From Gracilaria vermiculophylla (taxonomy: Eukaryota > Rhodophyta > Florideophyceae > Gracilariales > Gracilariaceae), in the NCBI GenBank assembly GCA_019155205.2, contig JAHNZQ020000004.1, forward strand, positions 1,900,561-1,932,152: a stretch of DNA of 31,592 nucleotides, in the 5' to 3' direction. Made by a program: the position numbers and the translations under genes. The notes beneath the pieces are model-generated. The model saw only the letters and a program-made list of their open reading frames with translations. It had not been told where the DNA came from and did not search any database. This document shows positions 19,645 to 29,394 of this stretch, piece after piece (within the stretch, counting starts at the first letter, position 1; every line of letters starts with the position of its first letter).

Positions 19645-19651
19645 ATATAAG
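19645..19651 (+). promoter_or_regulatory. TATA box of proline-rich gene B
   Basis: ATATAAG at 19645-19651, about 100 bp before the ATG at 19748. An upstream out-of-frame ATG at 19662 probably precedes the transcription start. Confidence 0.65.
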
Positions 19652-19747
19652 CGCGCCCCCCATGCGCGCGACTGACTTTGGTGCTCACGCTCAGCGCGCC
19701 CGTCTTCCACGCAGCTCCGCTACCGCCGCCGCACCCCGCACCCCGAA

Positions 19748-20212
19748 ATGGCGCCCATCGTCTCCATCGTTCTGCTGCTCGGCGCCGCGTCGCTGGCCGC
19801 CGCCCAGGCCCCGCGCCCCGTCGGCGTCGGCGCGGAGCTCCTCCGCCCGCTCCCGCCGCCACCGGCCTCCGCGTTGACCGCCTCGTTTGCGGCCCCATTC
19901 GCCGTGCAGCCCCCGCGCTCCACCACGGTGATCTCCAGGCCGCCCACCACCAGGCCGCCCACCACCAGGCCGCCCACCACCGCCCCGCGCACCACCGCCC
20001 CGCCCCGTCGCCGCGCGCCGGCCTCCGCCGTGCGGCGCACGCCGGCGCCCATGCCCGCGCCGCAGGTGGACCAGTCCACGCCCATGCCGTCTCCGGAGGC
20101 GCTGGACCCCAGCCCCGCCCCCAAGGCGCCCCGCAAGCCCATCTCGTTCTTCTCCTTCTATCCGCCGCCGTACTACTACAGACACCCCAGGCATGCCACT
20201 CGCCACTGGTAG
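19748..20212 (+). CDS. Secreted proline-rich protein B (PPTT repeats, basic aromatic tail)
   Basis: This is a 154-residue protein. Residues 1-19 form a signal peptide (MAPIVSIVLLLGAASLAAA) cleaved before Gln20. The mature protein starts QAPRPVGVGAELLRPL, then PPPP, the same module as in protein A. A central mucin-like segment has RPPTTRPPTT repeats and many threonines that could be O-glycosylated. It continues with a basic stretch (RRRAP, RRTP) and ends in KPISFFSFYPPPYYY and a His/Arg tail. Over 69 bp of the shared module the two genes match at 57 positions without gaps, so they are true paralogs. They are transcribed away from each other. Structural or binding role outside the cell is inferred from composition; the aromatic/basic end could bind acidic polysaccharide or the acidic tail of protein A. 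No known family recognised. Confidence 0.8.
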   Translation: MAPIVSIVLLLGAASLAAAQAPRPVGVGAELLRPLPPPPASALTASFAAPFAVQPPRSTTVISRPPTTRPPTTRPPTTAPRTTAPPRRRAPASAVRRTPAPMPAPQVDQSTPMPSPEALDPSPAPKAPRKPISFFSFYPPPYYYRHPRHATRHW

Positions 20213-20528
20213 ACTTGGGCGCCGTTTGGCTCCCAGCCTCACCATGATGTCACGGGTGGTGCACGTGAGGGGCCGCTTCTGCGCTCGTCATGCGGCCGCG
20301 TTCCAATGCCCATCTTGCGCCCGTGCACGACCGCGCGGTACGGGCTGTTGCGCCCATGACATGCGCCCGTTCACCGTTGTTGCTTCTCAACGGGCTCGCA
20401 CCCACATCATGGCAAACGCCAACCACCGTTAGATAGAACGCACAAATGAGCTGTTTGTTGCCGAATGCATGCCGCCTTTGCCCTCTGCGCCGCGACACTT
20501 GTTCATTCCACGCGCGAGTCAGTTAATG

Positions 20529-20534
20529 AATAAA
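20529..20534 (+). terminator. Candidate polyadenylation signal AATAAA of gene B
   Basis: AATAAA lies 317 nt after the stop codon of proline-rich gene B, at the end of the GC-rich zone. Confidence 0.45.
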
Positions 20535-21480
20535 TACTCCGTTTAAATCACAACGTTAACGGCAAACAGCGGCTCGCCGCTCGCGCGCGCGCGCTTCACC
20601 GACCGCTGCCACTGCCGATGCCGGCGCGCGCACAGTTGAACTTCACCGCAAAGGTCTCGCGACGGTTGTGCTTGTTGCCCGCCTGCTGACCGTTGTGCGC
20701 TTGTTCTGCACACGCGCGCGCCGCCTTGCGCGCGCTCTTCTTCCGCCCGCGCCGCGCCGCCGAACCGTCGCGCACGCCCCCGAGCCCCGCGCCGCAACAT
20801 TGTGAGCAACGCCGTTCAGAGCCGGGCACATACAAGCTTGCGAAGCGTCGCGCTGCCTGCGGTGAATGCACACATCGCTGTGCGAATCTGCCCGAACGCG
20901 GAACAAAGCCCTACATCTACCGCCCCGCTCACTTGTCTGCTCGGCCGCCCATTCACGTCCACGAGGTGCTGTATGCACACAGCGCCTCCTTTTCTATCCG
21001 ATCCCACTTTTCTTGTTTTTCCGTAAACGCGCACCCATCCAGCCACGGGCTCTTGTGTCCGCAATTAAAGTACACCGTCTTTCCTCCGCGAAACTTCACG
21101 CTCCCAGTTTTGCTCACCTCCACATGTCGACATCTCCACATGTCGAGCGCTTTTCTGCCTCTGAAAGCGCTTCCGACTTGAGTCTTGCTCGCATTCGAGC
21201 CACCCGTCATCGTCATCGATGGGTTTAAAGAAAAGCACAGCCCGCGCCCAAACTCTCCGTTCTCCTCGAAATCAATTTTCTTCAGCTCCCTTCAAGTGGC
21301 AAACCTCACCACTGACCGCAGCGCCTCTTCCGACGCCAGGCCAATGTTACACGTTGTTCCTGTTGTCGCCTCGTCGTTTTCCACCCGACTTCGCCCTTGC
21401 CACCGGGTCCGTCCCACCCCGCGCATGTGCTCTCCGGAGGCAGCGAGCCATTCTTTCAGCCTGTGCGCTTCTGAATGGCG
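20535..21480. other. 0.9-kb region, possible decayed coding sequence on the minus strand
   Basis: The minus strand from about 21480 to 20953 reads like protein with few stops. It includes an 87-codon frame (21216-20953) with VEVSKTGSVKFRGGK and NCGHKSPWLDGC, and one TGA upstream of it in the same frame. It directly follows the GTPase remnant on the same strand and may be its C-terminal continuation. I cannot name a family. The left part (20535-20950) is GC-rich without a gene. Confidence 0.35.
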
Positions 21481-22040
21481 CTAGATATCGGTAGCATCGA
21501 AAAAGAATATCCAACTGGGCGAATGCTCATGTCGCACCATTTGCAGAGAGCCATGAATCCGACCCCTTTTCTTTTTCTTCACCACTCTCGCGTCTGCTTT
21601 CTGCTCATTGCTTCCCATGCATACGCACCGGCCCCACACAAGATATTCCCCAAACCATTTGCCGTAAGACGACCCCGTGTCGATCGGCCTTCGTTGCACT
21701 CGAATACAGTGCTTGGAAACCAGCACAGCCGCAAAAAGTGTGGCCTTATCCATGATCTTTTCAAACAGCATTTCTCTGGTGGGCAAAGTCCGTCCCATCC
21801 TAATTGTTTACTCCTGCAGTGTTCCATATAACTACGGATTGTTCATTCACATCTATTTCAACATTCGGTGAATGGATGCTGCATGGTCCACAACCAAAGT
21901 GCACATCTGAAAACGCGTTACTTTCAGTCAAAACATTCCCCAACGTCGTTTTGCCCTTGTCCATCTCTCCGAACAAGTACACGTTCCGGATTCTCCAACG
22001 CAGGCTTTCAGTGGCTTTGAACGTTTGATCTGCGTCTTTT
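21481..22040 (-). pseudogene. P-loop GTPase remnant (AIG1/GIMAP-like)
   Basis: On the minus strand near 21985-21944 the frame reads RNVYLFGEMDKGKTTLGNVL. This fits the G1/Walker A motif GxxxxGK[ST] and the LGN that follows it in AIG1/GIMAP GTPases. About 50 residues later VVIWNTAGVN stands where the G3 DTxG motif is expected, with the aspartate changed. A stop follows at once, and recognisable sequence resumes in another frame (IMDKATLFAAVLVSKHC and onward), implying at least one frameshift. There is no in-frame ATG before the P-loop. I judge it a decayed GTPase gene; a spliced gene with an unseen first exon is the alternative. Family assignment is moderate, since it rests on two short motifs. 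Confidence 0.45.
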
Positions 22041-22739
22041 TATTTTTTTCTTATTTGTACCGTTTCGTGCGCCCTGTGTTACTATTTTGTGTTTTTTTCT
22101 GTGAGCATAGACTAACTGTTGCTCATATATATTGCTATGACTTTATAAATCATGCACTTCTATGCTCATCCGTTGGTACCACAAGTGCTTCACTCTTGTC
22201 GTCTTATTTTCATTTTGCCTACGTCTCAGTGGTTCATGCGCCCAGACAATGGCGATCTGTATATCTAAACTCTAAGGCATTATTCTGTATCATGAACTGC
22301 GAATGAGGCAAGATCCGCCTCACATTGTTCAAATAGAAGCATAGCTTTAAAGCGTGCAGTTTTAAATTTTATTTTGCCTCTTTACCCAAGGAAATAAAAG
22401 AGCAATTTTTCCAAAATCATCATTTGGGACGGTTTCAAAACCTAGAGTACCTTACGTACATTTTTCAATTTTTCATTATATTCCATTTCGAAACGTAACG
22501 AAGCCAGAGAAAGCCATTTGACAGATTTGTTTTTAAAATACACCAAGGCGGGTAAAAAAAGAAGAAGAAATCAAGTTCAATCATTTTTATATTCTATTTT
22601 TAAAAGTCAAGCGATACTCGAGATAACTGCGATTTTTTCTGTTGGTGAAAGAGAAGAGAACACCAGCTCATTATCCCTTTCCCTTGTGTTGACAAGGGTA
22701 CCTGTTCCTATCTACTTTCCTGAATATCCGTCACTCGCA
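22041..22739. other. 0.7-kb AT-rich region before the transposase-like gene
   Basis: No gene recognised. The frame of the downstream DUF7869 gene stays open from 22518 without an ATG before 22740. I found no clear terminal inverted repeat marking a transposon end here. Confidence 0.45.
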
Positions 22740-25250
22740 ATGAACAGTGATTTTCAGCAGCTTGTCATCGCTGATTTAGGGACCAATATGGCTCCGTTTT
22801 CTTTAACAGTAACAACAGAAGAGCCTGACGACGACGACTATGATCATGACGATCTCATCACTGCTTTTGAGGGTATGCTCGGTCTCTCTTATTCCGATGC
22901 TGACTTACTGCAAGCAACACCCCCCCAATCAATTACTGACGAGGCCGTATTGAATCGTTACAGCCCTGAAATGGTGCAATGCAACTCCGACCCTGCATGT
23001 TCGAGTACTAGAGAACAGGCTATGGCTCTAGAGTTTGGTGAGTTTCCTGAGATAGATCGTGTTGGGTTCACGCGCAGCATGCTCTTTGCAACAGTATCCA
23101 AAGCTGATGTATAGAATGACAGTCTACCTAACAGTACTGCTATACCCCGTCGGAAGCGTCGTCGTTTGACAGCGGAAAGAAAGGGAAGGACAACGTTTGG
23201 CTACTACATTAAAGGTCAACGTCTTCGTCGACCTGCAATTGCGGCTGTTCTATAACTTTCGACCAAATGTATTGTGCGTCACGGTCGTCAAATAGCTGAG
23301 ACAAACGTTTCAGACCTTTTCGTTACACGACATAGCGAAGGGGGGAAAAGGAGGCACGGAGTACAAAAAACCATCGTCTTAGCGTTTCTTAACAATTATG
23401 CTTCTCTCTACTGTAGAACAGTGGCTCCTACGGAAATAGGGTGGCTTGGCCTTAAGTTATAATATTCGTAAGGAGGGCTCGTATTTTATTAGCTGGGCCA
23501 CGTGGTGCATAATATCGCCCGCGTGCGCTACAGTATCCTTGAGGTACGGTAGAATTATTATTTATTTTAATTAATTTATGCAGGTAATTAGTACAGTAGC
23601 GAGACCTGCCGAGGCGGGCTCCCGGCTTGATACGTAATCTACCGGTTGAGCTCCACCTCTGGGGAAGTAAAGACAAGCACCCTTGAGTCTTCATCTACTT
23701 TTCCGGTTGGAGTCTCTTGTCGATCTACGCAGGTTTCTAAGCCGCCGATCCCCAGGTCGCATCATAGCAGCGCCTGTAGGAGCATTGTCCGCACAGTTAA
23801 CCTCCCCCTCCGCTTGGTGTTTGCGGATCCTCTTTCAGAATTCCCCCGGCTCGCGACAGCGGATACCGGAGACCACCTTTAGGAATACGCGCCTTTGGAG
23901 TCAACAAAAACTCCTAACGGACGTTGCGCTTTACTACCTCGAGAGGAGGGCTGACACTACCACATCTATGGTCTTGAATGCCCTCGTGGCAGAGGTTCTA
24001 GAGATGAGACTCCGCTTTTTTTATTGCCCAGCGATATTACGAAAATAGATATACACGGCCTATATGAAGAGCCATGGGCCGAGACAATGTCTGGTTTTAC
24101 AACTATCCATCCAATCTTGAATTCACCGAGGTTTCCTATCTCGTACAATCTATTTGTTCGGTTCTGGAAACTGCTGATGCCAACTTTGCGAATTGCTTCC
24201 ACGGGTAGTGACTTTTGCGACACCTGTACTACGCTAAAGAATACTATTGCTAACGTCGGGCGGCTGGATGCCAGGTATCAAAGTAGCCAAATGTTCTTGG
24301 AACACCATCGTGCGAAGGCCAGATCAGAATATGATATGTACAGGAATTGTCAGGAAGAAGCAGTTCAGTCACAGTCTAACGAAACCAGGCATTTAGTATA
24401 CTATTTTGCCGAGAAAGTGTTACTTCTTAGGCTCGAAAGACAGCCAGGCCAGCTGCACTTCATAACAGGCCTGAAGTTCGATTTTTTTGGTGTCTCTTGC
24501 AGCAACTTGTCTACAAACTACAGTTTTGGCTTATCCGAAGGCCATTGGCCTGATGAAATAACTGCCAACGTAGTGGTCTCTATGGTCCATACTGTGCTTG
24601 AGAACCTCAGGCACAATCCATTATCTGCAACATCAAAGTGTCTAAAACTACACGTGGACAATCGTAGCGGACCAAACAGAAACCGCTACATGTTATGGTA
24701 CTTGGCATGGTGAGTTATTGTTGGTCTAGACGACTCTATGACACTACTGTTTTTAGTGGCCGGACACACAAAAAATGTTTGTGATGGTTCTTTTGGGCAC
24801 GTAAAGAGAAAAATACGTAAAACAGATGTACGTACACCTGCAGACATGATGAAACTAATTGAACATAGTGCATCTAATACCTACTGTGTGCCATGTACAG
24901 ATGTCAATTGGAGGGATTGGAAGGTCTATCTGAGCAAGTTATTTACGATTCCAACGGGTTTCAAGCTTTCAACACCACACATTTTTATGTTTGACCGATC
25001 AAATTTGGGAAAGGTTATCGTAAAGGATTTGTTTACTTCGACGGACTCGAATACTTTTAATTTGGTTAAGAGGAAACTAAATGCAGATTTTATTCAAAAG
25101 GAGTGGTTGTTGGACAAGGAGCTCAGTGGATTCAAATCGATTATTACTTCTCTGAATTTAGTGCCGTCTGCTCACGAAATCAACAGAAAGAACTATCTGA
25201 AGGTCAATATTCTAGATAGGTACTTTATGCATAACACAACTCTCCGATAA
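22740..25250 (+). pseudogene. DUF7869-type transposase-like gene, broken
   Basis: A single frame runs from ATG 22740 to TAA at 25250, broken by TAG (23112-23114), TAA (23253-23255), TGA (24711-24713) and a solo copia LTR (23412-23964). Setting the 558-bp insertion aside, the frame is continuous over about 650 codons. The N-terminal part is acidic. Next come a basic stretch and FGYYIKGQRL, then a Cys motif (FCDTCTTLKN). The DUF7869 core follows: HVDNRSGPNRNRYMLWYLAW, then FLVAGHTKNVCDGSFGHVKRK. This D..NKNR / GHTK..D..FG arrangement occurs in a widespread eukaryotic family found with mobile DNA and is thought to have an RNase H-like fold; that last point is inference. Mobile-element ends were not found. 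The TGA stands where the family has Arg (CGA to TGA). Confidence 0.75.
23412..23964 (-). mobile_element. Solo LTR of a Ty1/copia element
   Basis: This 553-bp sequence starts and ends with TG...CA inverted termini (TGTA at the left; TGTGGTA read from the right on the minus strand). It matches 29395-29946, the 3' LTR of the copia element in this window, with about 31 differences including one indel (about 94% identity, counted by eye). Flanking pentamers are TCTAC and TCTAT, a target-site duplication with one change. No internal element sequence is present, so it is a solo LTR left by LTR-LTR recombination. It interrupts the DUF7869 gene without shifting its frame. Confidence 0.85.
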
Positions 25251-26060
25251 ACGTACTTCGAAGATGGATCTGCAGGGGTAGGCGTCCTTCTGGACCATGA
25301 TGTATCGGGCTTGGAATGTGATCAGGGCCATATCTCCTGATTCAATTGTTCAAATTTAAAAGTGTAAACTGTGGTAGAAGCGTTATAGCGTGTCCGAGAT
25401 AAGTCGTTTTTGGACTTCTCGATAAAATTTCGATAATTTGGCCATAACTTTCGTGTTCAAAAAAGTACATAAGGTACTCTTGGTTTTGTAACATACCCAT
25501 TTGCCTAAATCAAACAAACATAAAAGGCCCAAACACGTTTTCAACAAGAAAAAAATTATCAAATGATTGGTCTTACGCTTACAGATAAAACCTCCAAAAT
25601 AGTTCAGGAAAACATCATCAGCACATGTATAATGCTAATACATTGTGTGGAGACAGTTTTGCATGTACTACTTGACTGCGTTATGTACAGTGCACTCAAA
25701 AAACATATTACCCCTAAAAAAAGCGCCACAACTGTACTGTTATATGAGGCATGGCGGTATTGTCGGACATGTCGTGGGGTTGTCATCGCAGGGAGCTCAA
25801 ATATGTGGAGGTTTGTTTAGCACAAGGCTTGGCCTCACCCCAGTCGCTCTCTTGCGCCTGTCTCTCGCCTTTCTCTCTTTATTCGACCGAAGGCTGGGTT
25901 CTTCTATCATTGTGCTGTGCCCTTTGGCAAGGGGCTTTCGTACTGACAGGAGGCAGCGTCCTTTCGACATTGTATTCGGCACTACACTTTTGTTCTAATT
26001 AACGCGCCCTCTGCAATAGCTGCGCTCATGCGTCGTAGGTCTCACAACTGTAGGCTAGAT
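25251..26060. other. 0.8-kb region between two transposase remnants
   Basis: No gene recognised. At 25686-25704, TACAGTGCACTCAAAAAAC resembles the outer end of Tc1/mariner elements and could be the left end of the element whose transposase follows, but I found only a weak match at the right. Confidence 0.4.
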
Positions 26061-26067
26061 TTTGCAC

Positions 26068-27090
26068 ATGGTATATACAGAATCGTGTCAAAAAGATATG
26101 TGCACCGTCTTCTTTCCAGTAAAACTGGCTCAAGGTCCTCCAATTTCAAAGCAAGAACAGCTTCAACTCATAAAGTTACATGCCAAAAAACATTCCAACA
26201 GTGCTATCGCTCAAAAACTGAGGCGTTCTAGGTTCACAATTGCTACTTTTCTAAAACCTCCGACTTTTTATGGATTACTACGATCTCCAGGACGCCCTAA
26301 AAAGCGCCGTGTAGTAAACACAAGGGGAATTAAAGGTACATTGTGCAGAGGAAAAGTATTGTGCAAAACAAATTCGAATAAATCTCAATCTCAATGTTTC
26401 AAAAACAACTATATAAAGGCAGGCAAACAACACAAATTTATTTAAATAAAAAAAAAGAAAAAATATTCTTTCTCGAAACCCATCACAGGCAAAACAGAGT
26501 TGACTGGTGTGCTGGAAAATCCTACTGGAAAAAAGAATGGAAAACGTTTATTTTTACTGATGAAAAAAAAGTTCAATTTAGATGGACCAGATTGTTATAA
26601 ATATTATGGGCACGGTCTTTGTAAGGAAGGTCATGAATGTTTTACCAAGCATTCAGATGGAGGCTCTGTAATGGTATGAGGTTGCATTTGTAAAAAAAAT
26701 TTGACTGAAAATGCATTTATTGAAACAACCATGAAGGTGAAAGAATATCAACAAGTCCAATACATTTACTTGCTATTTTTTGGTTTATGTCCGCATGAAG
26801 AAAACTTCATTTTGTATCAGGATAATGCGCCTGTACACAGTGCATATCTAATCAAAAATTGGCTACAGAAGTCAGAATTATCTGTTTTAGGGTAGCCGGC
26901 GCGCTTCCAGATCTGATTCCAATCGAAAACGTTTGGGGACTGCTGGCGAGGATGGTTTATGCGCATGGAAGGCAATTTAGGGTAGTGTTTGAACTCAAAA
27001 ACTGTATTAAAAATTGCTGGTAATCTATAACAGATTCAACTGTAAAAAAAGTACATCAATTCGATGACGAAACGATGCATTAGCGTTATA
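26068..27090 (+). pseudogene. Tc1/mariner-family transposase, frameshifted remnant
   Basis: The N-terminal paired-like helix-turn-helix region is readable (SKQEQLQLIKLHAKKHSNSA, then AIAQKLRRSRFTIATFL), followed by the GRPKKRR hook. The catalytic triad is visible in three frames: the first Asp in FIFTDEKKVQF (about 26548-26580), the second in YQDNAPVHSA (about 26815-26844), and Glu in PDLIPIENVWGLL (about 26907-26945). Spacing of the last two is close to 34 residues, the DD34E class. Stops and frameshifts between the blocks, one of them TAG at a conserved Trp, show that it cannot encode a transposase. The sequence is much more AT-rich than the genes in the island. Confidence 0.82.
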
Positions 27091-27959
27091 CAGCAAAAGG
27101 GATGCATAATAAGCTATTGAGCGTCGCGCAGTAAAGATTTTTTATTGATGATCATATGTTTTTGAAACGGTTTCTTGACTTCACTTTTACTGAATCTTGT
27201 TTTTGTAGCCGTACAGTATACATTTGGTAGTTTTTTGAGACTTCACAGCATGTCGTATGTTTTTGAAACAGTCTGTACTAAATCGAGAGGAGCAACCAAT
27301 GATTAGAAACTGAGTCGGATTTAATCCGTAGCCATTTTGAGCTAGATATGGTCACAACGAAGATATCGAAGTACTTGTAGTGCAATAGAATGCGAGCGAT
27401 ATTTTCGATACGTTCGTGTTTCTATTTTATGAAGTAGACAAAAATGAGTCTTTTTTGAGAGACTGCGCGACGAAGTCGGTCTGCAAAACCGAAGTTTTTT
27501 TTCTCAGCCCTTCGTGATAAAGGTTTCAGAAAGATCCCTGTAGTTTTGCAAGAAGGGATTAGGCCATTCTTTTCGTAGAAAGCAAAGGATGCACTGGTAA
27601 ATAAACGAAATACAATAAGCAGACTGACCATAGATATTGTATGTTCCATGACCATTGTGACGTCAAACCTAATTAGATATTTAATTTTAAGTAGCAATGG
27701 TACACTTTAAATTCCCAACGACGCTGCCGTAGTTCCGTGGAGAGATGTTAGCGACCGTATAACTCCATATTATACCTAGAAAGCTGCATGAGCTCCTTCC
27801 TTTATACTGAGCAATTTCAGCCCCTTTTCGGAGACATTCTTGAATTTTGAGGCTTCAGTCTACATAGTTACAATTATACCTGGAGCGTAACGAACAAGAG
27901 CACTGTCAAAAGGTTTTGTTTCCGTTGATCGGTGCATTTGTAGTTGGTAACAGCACGTC
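27091..27959. other. 0.9-kb AT-rich region, transposon debris suspected
   Basis: No coding frame recognised. Two similar strings, ATGTTTTTGAAACGGT (about 27157) and ATGTTTTTGAAACAGT (about 27257), are direct repeats. They might belong to the 3' end of the Tc1/mariner element or to the gypsy remnant. Confidence 0.35.
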
Positions 27960-29250
27960 AAAGGCTGTTAAAATTATACCCCAGAGGTATGATGTTCCGC
28001 AACGTAGTTCCAGAGCCACGCCACTTGCGTTTGGTGTAATCGTTCGACTCGGCCGTCGGTTTGTGGATGGTACGGAGTCGCAAAGTATTGCTTCAAACCA
28101 ATTTGGCCACTCGAAGTCCAAGAACCTATAATCCATATTACATTTTTTATCAGTTAGTACTTTAGAAGGTGCACCATATTGTATACATCCACTTGGTTAG
28201 GATTTCTGCCGCTAGGAAAATCGATGTTGTGCTCTTCAGCGAAATAGCTCGACTAAGCTTCGAAATCATTTCGGTATTTCGGAGCACGTACTCGTAGCCC
28301 CTGGAGGTTTCCAGCAGTGACTCTAGTACTTCAAAAGCGATACATTGTTTGTAGACCTGATGCAAGTAACAACTTCAGGTTTTTCTTTTGTTTAACTACT
28401 CCACTTAGGGTCGTAACCGACGAACAGCAGATATTAACACTGCCCAATAGAAGTCTCGCTGTAGGGTCTAATACATGCGTGACCTACCTGAAAGGCCCAA
28501 AGGCACGAAAATATGCGCTAAATACAGCATCCATTGACGTAATAATCTAAGGCAATTTCTTAGAGCATTCCATGAAGGTTGGATCTCCGAACCGAGTATC
28601 CTTCATGCTACAATTTTCTGCTGGATTCATTTCTGATAGACCTGTGCTTTCTGTTTGTTGCAATACCTATCGAATGCTGGTTTCTTTAGGACCTCATTTT
28701 TCGCTTTCGCCTTCGGGATGTTGTCCATTATTTAAAACAAGAGTGCAGTTCTGTCTTCGTCAGTTTCTTTATTTTAAAATGCTTCTATCAGTTCCGTGCT
28801 CGATAAGGTGCTTTGTTTTACGATCTAGGTGTACTTTGAAGCAAAGTTTTCTGCCCTCTATGCGTTTGTTCTGTAACCGATGGCTTGGAAACTTTGACAG
28901 TGCATCTGCTACATTTTGTTTGATTCAAAAGTGGCAATGAATTTCATGATGAGTTTTCGATGGGCATAATTTTCGTTTGGCCAGCTGTACGGTAGCATTC
29001 GAAAGACTAAGAAACCACTTCAAAACTTTGTGCTTTGTCCGAATGGTGATCATTACTCCATACAGGTAAAGCTTAACCAAAAGGATGCTACGCAGAAACA
29101 CAAGGCATTCCATTTCTTTTACCGTGTAGTTCTACTCCGTATTGATTTGAGCACTGTTTCAGTATTCAAAAGAAAATTTGCTTCCATCTAAATACTACAG
29201 TATCCAGCCAAATCCTGCCAGAGCGGTTGATGAATCGGCATCAAAGGTTC
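27960..29250 (-). mobile_element. Ty3/gypsy retroelement remnant (RNase H to integrase)
   Basis: Read on the minus strand from right to left, recognisable blocks occur in the normal pol order, in several frames. The RNase H start TFDADSSTALAGFG (about 29248) is followed by NYTVKEMECL. Next comes ILLVKLYLYGVMITIRTKHK, then VLKWFLSLSNATVQLAKRKL, the RNase H core. NVADALSKFP marks the end of RNase H (about 28900). Integrase blocks are TKWMYTI (about 28190) and ATPYHPQTDGRVERLHQT (about 28070-28020). Stops and frameshifts separate the blocks. Reverse transcriptase, protease and gag are not seen: the copia LTR begins 145 bp upstream of the RNase H end, as if copia had inserted into or next to this element. 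No gypsy LTR is recognised. Confidence 0.82.
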
Positions 29251-29394
29251 CTGAAGGTAGGCCGGGTAAAAACAAGACAATGTGAGTTCAGACAGTCAAA
29301 GTCACTGAGATTCCTCCTCGACCGACAAGGGAGCAACATGCAATGCGTCGCGATGGACTGTGAATGCATCTGCAATCAGGGATTTTACGAAAAC

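Larger units (their letters stand above)
17380..20220. other. Extremely GC-rich, CpG-dense island
   Basis: By eye G+C exceeds about 70% across this segment, against roughly 40-45% in the flanking kilobases. Runs of CGG, CG and GGCGGTCGGCGG are frequent. Two real genes (18363-18935 minus and 19748-20212 plus) lie in it, with codons ending almost only in G or C. The left third (17380-18360) has long open frames on both strands, but they are arginine/alanine-rich products of GC composition without signal peptides or domains, so I do not call genes there. Confidence 0.75.

Noticed and set aside
18320..19663. A 447-codon minus frame and a 412-codon plus frame across proline-rich gene A and its promoter
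   Set aside because: Shadow frames of the decapeptide array and the GC repeats. The frame with signal peptide, TATA box and repeat periodicity in protein is 18935-18363.
25686..27245. Terminal inverted repeats of the Tc1/mariner remnant (TACAGTGCACTCAAAAAAC at left, a TTTTTTGAGACTTCACAG string at right)
   Set aside because: Only the core CTCAAAAAAC matches in inverted orientation; the outer bases do not. Too weak to define element ends.
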